Shown here piece by piece: positions 8,354-15,577 of a stretch of 36,340 nt of DNA. This DNA is from Chromatiales bacterium. Its GTDB lineage: Bacteria; Pseudomonadota; Gammaproteobacteria; Chromatiales; Chromatiaceae. The first letter of the stretch is position 1. The number at the start of each line of letters is the position of its first letter. The notes beneath the pieces are model-generated. The model was not told the DNA's origin, made no database searches, and saw only the letters and a list, made by a program, of their open reading frames with translations. Both the position numbers and the translations under genes were made by a program. The DNA lies in the NCBI GenBank assembly GCA_022360905.1, contig JAKSBX010000118.1, forward strand, positions 1 to 36,340, given 5' to 3'.

Positions 8354-9279
8354 CAGGTCAATACCGTCAGAAAGCGGTCATTCAGGGCACGCTCATAGTA
8401 GAAGATACCCTTGCCCACATGATCGAAGTCCCAGCTCCGCACCGGATGGTCCGGGTAGGCGGTGTAGCCACCGGCATAGACTTCGTTGCGGTTACCGGAA
8501 GGATCAAAGAAATAGATGGTCTGTCCGCGGGTGATCCCGTGACGGGTCGGCCCGATATCGAGAGCGACATCATTGATGGAGATGATATCGGCAGCTGTGC
8601 CCACTTCATTCCAGTCCTGCAGCAGGAAAGCCACATGGTGCAGCTTGCCCGGCTCCTCGTGCTCCACAAAAGCAATGTCATGGGCCTTGTTGCTGGCCGT
8701 GAGCCAGATGGCAAGTGAGCCATCCCCTTCCGGTAGATCGACCTTCTCAGGCTGATAGAAGTCGAGCACATCACAGAAGAACTCCCTCGCTTTGCCGATA
8801 TTGGGGCCGTAACAGAGCAGATGGTCGAAACGGCTCGCACCCATACCCTCGGGACGACGAGGATAGATATCCGGGTTGGTGACGCCAGGATGATCTTCAG
8901 CCAGTTCCACCTGGTGATAGAGTTCGATTCGGTGTCCGGTTGGCAGAGTAAAGCCGATACGCGGTCCGAACCCCGGCTGTTCGCCGGCAGGCACATGATC
9001 CACCTCAAGACCCCAGGCAACAATCTTGGGTTCTATCTCCTTGAGATATTCATCACTGTCGACCTTGAAAGCCACATAGTCCAGACCGGTACTCTCCGCC
9101 TGACGAAGTACCACACTATGGTGATCGAACTCGTCCCAACCTTTGAGGCAAACCCGCCCATCAGCCTCTTTGCTGACGATATTGAGGCCTAAAATATTCT
9201 GGTAGTGATTGAGGGCTTCGTCCATATTCAGTACGCGAATCTGAATCAGTCCGGGACGGAGTACGCCTTTAAATGCCAT
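8353..9279 (-). CDS. xylE: Catechol 2,3-dioxygenase (type I extradiol, XylE/DmpB)
   Basis: This enzyme opens catechol to 2-hydroxymuconic semialdehyde using Fe(II). The 308-residue protein has two vicinal-oxygen-chelate domains (about 8-120 and 150-275). Iron ligands are His153 (SRFDHLLCYGPN), the His pair at 214-215 (GKLHHVAFLL) and Glu266 (SGNRNEVYAGG). The catalytic residues of XylE correspond to His200, His247 (GPTRHGIT) and Tyr256 (TIYFFDPSG). The C-terminus FYYERALNDRFLTVLT is very close to XylE's ending as I remember it. It is the first intact gene of the minus-strand operon and is preceded by a ferredoxin remnant in the position xylT or dmpQ normally holds. Expression is probably driven by the sigma-54 promoter at 9635-9650 under the divergent DmpR-like regulator. 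All residues needed for activity appear present. Confidence 0.95.
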   Translation of the reverse strand: MAFKGVLRPGLIQIRVLNMDEALNHYQNILGLNIVSKEADGRVCLKGWDEFDHHSVVLRQAESTGLDYVAFKVDSDEYLKEIEPKIVAWGLEVDHVPAGEQPGFGPRIGFTLPTGHRIELYHQVELAEDHPGVTNPDIYPRRPEGMGASRFDHLLCYGPNIGKAREFFCDVLDFYQPEKVDLPEGDGSLAIWLTASNKAHDIAFVEHEEPGKLHHVAFLLQDWNEVGTAADIISINDVALDIGPTRHGITRGQTIYFFDPSGNRNEVYAGGYTAYPDHPVRSWDFDHVGKGIFYYERALNDRFLTVLT

Positions 9280-9336
9280 ATTGAAATCCTCTCTGCTTGT
9301 GTAAATCGTATCGTTATTGAGCCTCTCGACAGACTC

Positions 9337-9542
9337 TCAGCCGACTGCGGCAATGGTTACATCATCATCGGGATCAGCGACCCGGTCCGTTCTCAAAACT
9401 TTCTCCATTTTTCCCACCACTCGGATCGACAGATCGCTGGTGGGCGTGCAACGGCAAGCCAGCACGATCCGATTTGATTCACCTGCCGCTCTGAGCAGGG
9501 ACAGGTTTCGCTACAGTTTTCGATCGTCACCTGGTGTCGCAT
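9337..9542 (-). pseudogene. XylT/DmpQ/NahT-type [2Fe-2S] ferredoxin, internal out-of-frame deletion
   Basis: An ATG at 9542-9540 with a good Shine-Dalgarno (AGGGGG) opens a frame reading MRHQVTIENCSETCPCSERQ, which looks like the first strand pair of a plant-type ferredoxin. From about 9483 onward a different frame reads AGESNRIVLACRC, TPTSDLSIRVVGKMEK and so on to a TGA at 9339-9337. This matches the ferredoxin C-terminus with its fourth cluster cysteine (LAC) and the P-x-SDL motif. The middle, about 40 codons including the C-x4-C-x2-C cluster loop, is gone and the two ends are out of frame. In meta-cleavage operons this ferredoxin precedes and reactivates catechol 2,3-dioxygenase, exactly the position here (58 bases upstream of that gene). 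Translation in the first frame gives only a 49-residue dead product from this ATG. Identification rests on the two conserved ends plus gene order. Confidence 0.72.
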
Positions 9543-9634
9543 CTGATCCCCCTGTGTTGAGTGCTTGATACTGCGTCGACGTTTTCCGGAGCTACTCAAT
9601 CTCAGTTGAGCAAAGCGATCCGTGAAGTGATCAG

Positions 9635-9650
9635 AGCAGAATGTGTGCCA
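9635..9650 (-). promoter_or_regulatory. Sigma-54 (-24/-12) promoter for the catechol operon
   Basis: On the minus strand the sequence is TGGCAC, five bases, CTGCT, with GG and GC exactly ten bases apart, as sigma-54 promoters require; only one base of the -12 box departs from the TTGCW consensus. It points toward the ferredoxin remnant (start about 95 bases downstream) and the dioxygenase. The adjacent divergent gene encodes a sigma-54 activator, which strongly supports function. Confidence 0.8.
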
Positions 9651-9742
9651 TGAGGGGTGTTGAGAAGTGCAACCAAAACTGGATAGAGAGACCAGGCCAC
9701 AGCCCAGATCAAACGAAATCTCTGTTATCGGGACCAAAAGTT

Positions 9743-9752
9743 ATCATATGAT
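9743..9752. promoter_or_regulatory. Candidate upstream activator site in AT-rich divergent region
   Basis: ATCATATGAT is a perfect 10-bp palindrome about 95 bases upstream of the -24 box, a typical distance for binding by an NtrC-type activator. The surrounding 9720-9880 stretch is strongly AT-rich and also holds the AGGG-ATAA-CCCT inverted repeat near 9764. The XylR/DmpR operator consensus is not matched closely enough to be sure. The rest of 9543-9961 holds no gene I can support. Confidence 0.3.
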
Positions 9753-9961
9753 TATTTATTTAAGGGATAACCCTAATATTTTATCGTTATAACAATTAAA
9801 ATCGATATTTATATTTTCAATCGTTATTTTATGCGGCTATTTTTTGGTTATACTGTCACAGGCGAAACAAAACTTACTATATGATCACTTTCTGATGATA
9901 TCGTGATTTTTCGTTCTCACCATATCGTCAGCTTGAAACCGCTACCGCCCGAGACAACCCT

Positions 9962-11653
9962 ATGACCATCCAGATCGATCTGAGCGCTCAATTCAACCTC
10001 CCCTCAGAACTCAACCTCTACCTGGAGGAGGGCCGGATACACCTCAGCGACCAGCGCATGATCATGTTGCATATCGGTGCCATGGGTTCCCTGCGCAAGG
10101 AGTTGATCGAGACCCTGGGTATCGAACGGGCCCGGGGACTGCTGACCAGGATGGGTTACGCCTCAGGGGTTCGGGATGCCAAACTTGCACGCAAACTGAT
10201 GCCCAATGCATCGGATGAAGAGCTCATGCTGATGGGGCCCAAGCTGCATATGGTGGAAGGCATCGTCAAGGTCTCTCCCATCAAGATCGACGTCGACATC
10301 GCCAATGGACGCTATTTCGGCGACCTGATCTGGGAGCACTCCTATGAGGCGGACGTTCACATCGAGCAATTCGGCGTCCACACAGAGTCGGTCTGCTGGA
10401 CCCAGATCGGCTATGCCACCGGCTACACCAGCGAAATCGTCGGTCGCTTTATCCTCTACAAGGAACCGGAGTGTTGCGGCATGGGTGACCGCCATTGCCG
10501 TAACGTGGGCAAACCGGTAGAGGACTGGGAAGGGGATGTGGAAGAGGATCTCAAATATTTCAATCCCGACCATATCGCCGACCAGCTACTGAAGCTTCAG
10601 GAAGAGGTAGCTCATCTTCGATACTCCCTCGATGAGGAGACCGCACCAGGTGACATGGTGGGTAGTGCGCCGCCTTTTCTGAAGACCTGTGAAATGCTGA
10701 AGAAGGCCGGGGAAAGCAATGTAACCGTGTTACTGCTGGGTGAGACCGGTGTCGGCAAAGAGATGTTTGCCCGCGCGCTCCACAGCATCAGTTCCCGGGC
10801 GGAAAGAAATTTCATCGCCATCAACTGCGCCGCCATCCCGGAATCACTCATCGAATCGGAACTCTTCGGCGTGGAAAAAGGTGCCTATACCGGTGCACAG
10901 CACTCCAGGCCGGGGCGCTTCGAACGTGCCCACGGGGGTACGCTTTTCCTCGACGAGGTGGGAGAGTTATCACCCGCCGCACAGGCCAAGCTGCTGAGAG
11001 TATTACAGGAAGGTGAGTTTGAGCGCATCGGTGACAGCCGCACCCGCAAGGTTAATGTCAGACTGGTCGCGGCGACCAACGTGGATCTGCAGCAGGCTGT
11101 GGATGCGGGAAAGTTCCGTGCGGACCTCTATTACCGGCTCAACATCTTTCCGATTCTGATCCCCGCCTTGCGCGAACGGGAGGAGGATATTCCGGCCCTG
11201 GCCAAGCGCTTTCTGGAGAAGTACACAGCACTGCATGGCAAACGTACTCCCGGTATTACCGAGCGGGCCCTGCGAGCGTTGAGAAACTACGACTGGCCGG
11301 GCAACATCCGGGAATTGGAGAACATCATCGAGCGAGGCGTGATCATCGCAGCCAATGACACGCACATCGACCTTCCCAACCTTTTTCCCGAACTGGACGT
11401 CGAGCCTGCAGCCCCAGTACAAACTCAAAACCCGGCCCAGTCAGACCCGCCCAACCCACAGACAAGCGGCCTTACCCTCGATCAAATGCTGGATCAGATA
11501 CTGGATCAGACCATCCCCCTGGGACAACTGGAAAACAGACTCCTCGACAGAGCCGTCGAGCGGGCTAGAGGCAACCTCGCTTCCGCCGGACGGATGCTCG
11601 GTTTAACCAGACCCCAGATGGCCTATCGGTTAAAAAAATACAGTACCCCCTGA
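9962..11653 (+). CDS. dmpR: Phenol-responsive sigma-54 activator (DmpR/MopR/XylR family)
   Basis: The 563-residue protein has the full three-domain layout: XylR_N plus V4R sensor (about 10-205), linker, AAA+ domain (about 232-470) and Fis-type helix-turn-helix (about 525-562). The sensor keeps MopR's phenol contacts: His96 and Trp124 correspond to MopR His106 and Trp134. The zinc ligands Cys145, Glu168, Cys171 and Cys179 reproduce the spacing of MopR Cys155, Glu178, Cys181 and Cys189. The motor has Walker A GETGVGKE (260-267), the sigma-54 contact loop GAYTGA (307-312, Tyr for the usual Phe) and Walker B GTLFLDE. It is divergent from the catechol operon and should activate its sigma-54 promoter when phenol or a simple phenol is bound. 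All regions look intact, unlike the ferredoxin gene it would control. The start ATG lacks an obvious ribosome site. Confidence 0.95.
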   Translation: MTIQIDLSAQFNLPSELNLYLEEGRIHLSDQRMIMLHIGAMGSLRKELIETLGIERARGLLTRMGYASGVRDAKLARKLMPNASDEELMLMGPKLHMVEGIVKVSPIKIDVDIANGRYFGDLIWEHSYEADVHIEQFGVHTESVCWTQIGYATGYTSEIVGRFILYKEPECCGMGDRHCRNVGKPVEDWEGDVEEDLKYFNPDHIADQLLKLQEEVAHLRYSLDEETAPGDMVGSAPPFLKTCEMLKKAGESNVTVLLLGETGVGKEMFARALHSISSRAERNFIAINCAAIPESLIESELFGVEKGAYTGAQHSRPGRFERAHGGTLFLDEVGELSPAAQAKLLRVLQEGEFERIGDSRTRKVNVRLVAATNVDLQQAVDAGKFRADLYYRLNIFPILIPALREREEDIPALAKRFLEKYTALHGKRTPGITERALRALRNYDWPGNIRELENIIERGVIIAANDTHIDLPNLFPELDVEPAAPVQTQNPAQSDPPNPQTSGLTLDQMLDQILDQTIPLGQLENRLLDRAVERARGNLASAGRMLGLTRPQMAYRLKKYSTP

Positions 11654-11840
11654 TCTGAAGGAGTGACCACTGACGCAACCAATCCAGTACTTCGTCCACC
11701 CTTTCGGCACGGTGATGCGATTCATGGTGCAGCAGTTGTGAATGTAACAAATGTTGCAGACCGCTTTCTCCAGGCATAGATAATTTGTTTATCGTCGGCA
11801 ATCGGGTCGCACGTAACACATCAAGCAGGAGTTCTTTATC

Positions 11841-12047
11841 ATGTCCGTAGAACGTATCACCTTTTCAATCGTTGGCATACTCATCATGGCAACCGTAGGC
11901 GGCTATCTGGCCACACAGAATATCTTCTTTCTCTATGCCTCGATTTTTGTCGGCTTTATGATTTTCCAGGCGCCCTTCACCAAGTTCTGTCCGTTACCAC
12001 TGCTGTTAAAAATGCTGGGCATTAAAACGGGTAGCGTTTTCGGCTGA
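11841..12047 (+). CDS. DUF2892 (YgaP-type) small inner membrane protein
   Basis: This 68-residue protein has two hydrophobic helices (about 8-27 and 29-47) and ends with KFCPLPLLLKMLGIK, the CPL-x-LLG-type tail typical of DUF2892 proteins. In YgaP this membrane module is attached to a rhodanese domain; here it stands alone, as in many sulfur-metabolising bacteria, and its function is not established. A ribosome site (AGGAG) precedes the ATG by about ten bases. The gene lies 187 bases after the regulator gene on the same strand, and a strong hairpin follows its stop, so it may be its own transcription unit. Confidence 0.85.
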   Translation: MSVERITFSIVGILIMATVGGYLATQNIFFLYASIFVGFMIFQAPFTKFCPLPLLLKMLGIKTGSVFG

Positions 12048-12058
12048 CCATCCGAACA

Positions 12059-12094
12059 ATGAATCAATGGATACTCATTCATCCATTGATTCAT
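12059..12094 (+). terminator. Hairpin, likely terminator of the DUF2892 gene
   Basis: A perfect 14-bp inverted repeat (ATGAATCAATGGAT and its complement) flanks the loop ACTCATTC and begins 11 bases after the stop codon. The T run after it is weak (GATTTTG some 16 bases on), so it could instead stabilise the mRNA end. The remaining bases to 12307 show no gene. Confidence 0.55.
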
Positions 12095-12307
12095 CCCTCA
12101 GAAACGATTTTGTAACAAAGATCGAGAACAGATACGCCCCCATTCCCCCTGAACATGGAGATACCTGTATTCTATAGTGAGCCCATAATTCACGCATCGA
12201 GTTACAACTTCAGATCAAATCGGCCGAGCAGAACAGTCCACCCCATTTCTCTCCGGTAAGAAAAGCGACTAAACTTGAAGCTCCGTCGAAACCCGTGAAA
12301 GTGAACA

Positions 12308-12997
12308 ATGCCGATACTCGATATGAGCGCACTCATCTGGTTCCTGGTCTGCTGGATCGGGTACAGCCGGTTTGCCGACCTTCGAGCCCGCGACAAGCTG
12401 ACACTGATGAGTGCCATGCACGGCTACCGAAGACAGTGGATGCAGGAGATGATGCACCGGGATGTTCGCATCGTGGATTCCAACATTGTCATGATTCTGG
12501 CCCGAAGCGCCACCTTTCTCGCCTCCACCACAATCTTCATACTTGCCGGACTGATTGCGGTGATGGGCACCATGGACACCGCCATGGAGGTGGTAGGCGA
12601 TCTGCGCTATGCGGTCAAGAGCAGCCGGGAAGTGTGGGAATTGAAGATGCTGGGGCTGTTACTCGTCTTTATCTACGCCTTCTTCAAGTTCACCTGGTCG
12701 ATGCGCCACTTCAACTACCTGTCCACCATTATCGGCGCCGCTCCCAAGAGCCACGAGCTACCGGCATGGAGTGACAGCTTTGCGGAGCGTGCCGCCAAGG
12801 TCAGTTCCAAGGCCTCCAATACATTCAACCGGGGACTCAGAGCCTATTACTTCGGCTTGGCCTTCCTCAGCTGGTTTCTTCATCCCCTACTCTTCATACT
12901 TGCAGCCACACTGGTGGTAGGCGTACTCTATCGTCGTGAATTCAAATCGGGGATGTTAAAGGAACTTGGCGATCCAAACGATTTTTCCGGCCGCTAG
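12308..12997 (+). CDS. DUF599 family integral membrane protein
   Basis: The 229-residue protein matches the DUF599 layout: an N-terminal helix (ALIWFLVCWIGYS), the conserved soluble stretch with the typical MHGYRRQWMQEMMHRD segment at about 38-53, then helices near 65-90, 112-130 and 180-210. Function in bacteria is unknown. The conserved RAYYFGLAFLSWFLHP stretch near the C-terminus also fits. The ATG at 12308 lies a few bases after GTGAAAGTGAAC with no clear ribosome site. Its TAG stop codon is the first three bases of the left arm of a palindromic element (12995-13058), so the element either supplied the stop or inserted right at it. Confidence 0.87.
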   Translation: MPILDMSALIWFLVCWIGYSRFADLRARDKLTLMSAMHGYRRQWMQEMMHRDVRIVDSNIVMILARSATFLASTTIFILAGLIAVMGTMDTAMEVVGDLRYAVKSSREVWELKMLGLLLVFIYAFFKFTWSMRHFNYLSTIIGAAPKSHELPAWSDSFAERAAKVSSKASNTFNRGLRAYYFGLAFLSWFLHPLLFILAATLVVGVLYRREFKSGMLKELGDPNDFSGR

Positions 12998-13058
12998 TGT
13001 ACTGTCTCATACTCATGCGTCACGCTGATTTCTCACATCAGCATGAGACAGTACACTA
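12995..13058. repeat. 64-bp palindromic element (nested inverted repeat)
   Basis: The 16-bp ends TAGTGTACTGTCTCAT (12995-13010) and its exact complement (13043-13058) enclose an inner stem GCTGAT/ATCAGC (13024-13029, 13037-13042). The right arm is continuous, while the left arm carries 13 extra bases between the two stem parts. It could be a REP- or MITE-like repeat or serve as a terminator for the DUF599 gene. I see no second copy in this window. Confidence 0.75.
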
Positions 13059-13175
13059 GAGCCACCGGTAACAGACAAAGACTCCGGCTTTGCACGTTTG
13101 CCTGATATTCCCTATACGGCACAAACCTCCAGCCGACACCCACTCCGATACGACAGCGGAATCCAGAGCATTGAC

Positions 13176-14585
13176 ATGGAAGCAAAATCAATCCAAAGAC
13201 AACTGATCGCACTTGGCATCAACCTAAGAGCCGGCATAAGAGTTGTCACCAATCAACCTCTGACACGCAACGGCTTCATCTACTCCATAGACCAGCTACT
13301 GTGGCTGTTTGCACTACTTTTCTGCCTGGAAATCAGTGTTACTTATTTGGTTGCTGAAAAACCTGCAACATTCTCGAGCTACGGACTCAACCACCTGGGC
13401 GCTGTCTATCTGTTTGATCTGTTGATTCTTTTGGTGATGTCCAGACTGGCCCGCGCCGAGGCTTCCGACACAGGCAAACTGCTACTCGCCTACCTGGCAT
13501 CCATGCCGCTCTTCATCGTTGTTTTTCAAACCCTCAGCCTGCCAACAGATCGCTATTTCGGCCATCTCCAGAGCGGCGGCCTGTTGACGCTGTTACTCTT
13601 GGCCTGGCACCTGTACATTCTGCTGCGCCTGATGCGAATCGTACTCTCCCTATCCCTTGGCAAATCATTGCACCTGGCAATTATCGCTTTCCTACTCTCC
13701 CTATCCAGCAGCTTGTTTCTTCCCTATTCCCAGCTCTGGTATAGCGACGAGCCCGGACAGAGTGACAGCGTCTATGACAAACTCCACAACCTGAGCCTAG
13801 AAGACCTTTTCTATGACCAGTACCCAATGATGGACAAAGCACTCAATGGCCTGGCCTCCCAGCGATCCGGAGTCACCGATCTTTACCTGGTTACGGTAGC
13901 CGGTTACGGTCTGGAGAACGTTTTTCTCAACGAAGTCGAATATGTGCGTGAACTGTTCGATCGCCGTTTCGATACCATCGGACGATCGATGTCACTTGTG
14001 AATAACATCGGAACCTTATCACGCTACCCCCTGGCAAACCGTCACAATCTTTACGACAGCCTGTCGGTGATTGGCGAGATCATGGATCCCGATGAGGATG
14101 TACTCTTCATATTCATGACCTCTCATGGCAGCAAGGAGCCTAAATTCTCAGTCAATTTCGGTCCTGTACCATTGGATAACATAACACCTTTACAAGTACG
14201 TCAGGCGCTGGATGACGCGGGTATTGTTTGGAGGGTAATCGTCATCTCCAGTTGTTATTCAGGTGGTTTTATCGAGCCTCTGCGCACTCCCAAAACCCTA
14301 ATCATCACAGCGGCCGATCGTGATCGCCAATCATTCGGCTGTGGCGTTAAAAGCGAGTTTACAGATTTTGGTACAGCCTACTTCAAATATGCACTGGACA
14401 AACAACCCGATTTCATTGAAGCATTCGATATCGCAGCAAAATGGATAGAGGACAAGGAGCGTCGCGAACAGCGCAAGCACTCTTTACCACAACGTTTTGT
14501 GGGCGATGAGATTCGCGACAAACTTGCTCAGCTTGGTGGGATGGCCTATAACGAGTCCACTTCCTACCGGCCAACCTATCGCTAG
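13176..14585 (+). CDS. Membrane-anchored C13-type (legumain/caspase-fold) cysteine peptidase
   Basis: The N-terminal half (about residues 30-205) contains five or more hydrophobic helices. The C-terminal half has the caspase-like fold of peptidase family C13, with catalytic His317 in FIFMTSHGSKEP and Cys360 in VIVISSCYSGGFIEPL, each after a hydrophobic strand as in this clan. NRHNLYDSLSVIGEIMDPDEDVLF is the family's pre-strand region (abridged here as NRHNLYDSL...DEDVLF). The frame is open further upstream to a TTG at 13098, giving 495 residues. I prefer the ATG at 13176 (469 residues) because family members, as I recall, begin near the LRAGIR segment and a TTG start would be weak. The peptidase domain placement (inside or outside) is not evident. 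Bacterial C13 members are poorly studied and the substrate is unknown. Confidence 0.85.
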   Translation: MEAKSIQRQLIALGINLRAGIRVVTNQPLTRNGFIYSIDQLLWLFALLFCLEISVTYLVAEKPATFSSYGLNHLGAVYLFDLLILLVMSRLARAEASDTGKLLLAYLASMPLFIVVFQTLSLPTDRYFGHLQSGGLLTLLLLAWHLYILLRLMRIVLSLSLGKSLHLAIIAFLLSLSSSLFLPYSQLWYSDEPGQSDSVYDKLHNLSLEDLFYDQYPMMDKALNGLASQRSGVTDLYLVTVAGYGLENVFLNEVEYVRELFDRRFDTIGRSMSLVNNIGTLSRYPLANRHNLYDSLSVIGEIMDPDEDVLFIFMTSHGSKEPKFSVNFGPVPLDNITPLQVRQALDDAGIVWRVIVISSCYSGGFIEPLRTPKTLIITAADRDRQSFGCGVKSEFTDFGTAYFKYALDKQPDFIEAFDIAAKWIEDKERREQRKHSLPQRFVGDEIRDKLAQLGGMAYNESTSYRPTYR

Positions 14586-14662
14586 ATGGAAACTCACTCC
14601 AGACCAGACCCCATACTGTGCAGAATAGTCTGAGGCCCGGTGCGCTCAACCCAAATCGGAAT

Positions 14663-14687
14663 CCTGTTAAAGCTCTCTTTCAACAGG
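14663..14687. terminator. Candidate terminator hairpin between convergent genes
   Basis: CCTGTTAAAG pairs with CTTT-C-AACAGG around the loop CTCT, a ten-pair stem with a single bulged C. It sits between the ends of the + strand peptidase gene (14585) and the - strand conserved gene (14701), so it may serve both. Confidence 0.4.
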
Positions 14688-14700
14688 TATTCGCTCTCTA

Positions 14701-15021
14701 TTAAGCAACGGCAGAGACAGTCGAACCACTGGTTTCGTGCAGAATCGGTGATCCAAGTTCTGCAAATGAAAAGAGCTTGAAAGTTCGTTCTCCATTGTAA
14801 TCGAGCACGCGTAGATCATCACTCTCATGCAGGTCATTCGCGACCACAGTGAAGTGACCACCATATCGCAGCTTGGCCAGATCGTAGGGTACCTCATAGG
14901 CGATAAATTTCTCGATACCCTTGATGGCGAGTTTTTCCAGAATTACAGGATCTTCGATGGAGGTGTGAGACGTAAGTATCATCAGCGGACCGCTGCCGGT
15001 GATCAGCATAAAGGTTTTCAT
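14701..15021 (-). CDS. Small conserved protein of unknown function
   Basis: This 106-residue soluble protein has no domain I can name. It starts MKTFMLITGSGPLMILTSH and contains the runs GIEKFIAYEVPYDLAKLRYG and ANDLHESDDLRVLDYNGERT, which read like a compact alpha/beta cytosolic protein and give the impression of conservation. An excellent ribosome site (GGGAGG, six bases before the ATG) supports it as a real gene. The last dozen residues (HETSGSTVSAVA) look disordered. It is transcribed toward the C13 peptidase gene, and a tiny membrane peptide gene lies upstream on the same strand. No function can be inferred. Confidence 0.75.
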   Translation of the reverse strand: MKTFMLITGSGPLMILTSHTSIEDPVILEKLAIKGIEKFIAYEVPYDLAKLRYGGHFTVVANDLHESDDLRVLDYNGERTFKLFSFAELGSPILHETSGSTVSAVA

Positions 15022-15347
15022 GGCTACCTCCCTCCCGCGGGATTATGGACTGAAGGATTGCATCATTACCTCTTTCAATTTTAGCTCAACCAATAACAGC
15101 TATTTTGAATAGGGAGGATCGATTTTCCGCAGAATAACAGTCAGCCAGAGAATCACTGCTGAATATATCACTGATTTTCCTGGAGATTCTTTCAACCAAG
15201 CCGAGTCTCACAGAGATCTAGGGTTAAATTGACATATCCAATCTTCTATAGGGTTTGTATTTTTTTCCTCAATAACATAAAGACTTGTTGCCTATACGAG
15301 CAACAAAGCCACAGAATCAACACTATGTGCCCAGACCCTGACAAACC

Positions 15348-15473
15348 CTATAAATCATCGTCTTTCAAATCATCCTCGGATGAATCTTCATGGCTGTTAC
15401 CCGCCAGAAATAGTGCTGTCACACCGAGAATAAGTAGAATGATCAATGAAATGGCTATCAAAACACTACTCAT
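15348..15473 (-). CDS. Predicted 41-residue single-pass membrane peptide
   Basis: This frame has an ATG, a hydrophobic segment (VLIAISLIILLILGVTALFL, residues 4-23) and then a very acidic tail (HEDSSEDDLKDDDL) ending in TAG. The sharp split between membrane helix and acid tail is unlikely in random sequence. A weak ribosome site (GGGG, about ten bases upstream) is present. It resembles CcoS-type small proteins only in general shape; the CcoS motifs are absent. It occupies an otherwise empty 15022-15577 interval, whose opposite strand reading is low-quality and was not called. Confidence 0.5.
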   Translation of the reverse strand: MSSVLIAISLIILLILGVTALFLAGNSHEDSSEDDLKDDDL

Positions 15474-15577
15474 GAGTCATAACCCCGCAACAACTGATTG
15501 CAGTGACAGATTACTTAAAGAAGTCACTGATGTAGTATCATACAGTTTTTGTCGTGAATGACTAAGGAACCACCTCT

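Noticed and set aside
8329..8718. + strand frames opposite the catechol dioxygenase
   Set aside because: Shadows of a gene with clear catalytic residues on the other strand.
9393..9737. 114-codon minus-strand frame across the sigma-54 promoter
   Set aside because: Its upstream half precedes the promoter and has no likeness to anything; only the internal ATG at 9542 and the end belong to the ferredoxin remnant.
15229..15561. 110-codon + strand frame
   Set aside because: No ribosome site, Ser/Lys-rich without fold-like pattern, and it overlaps the better-looking minus-strand membrane peptide.
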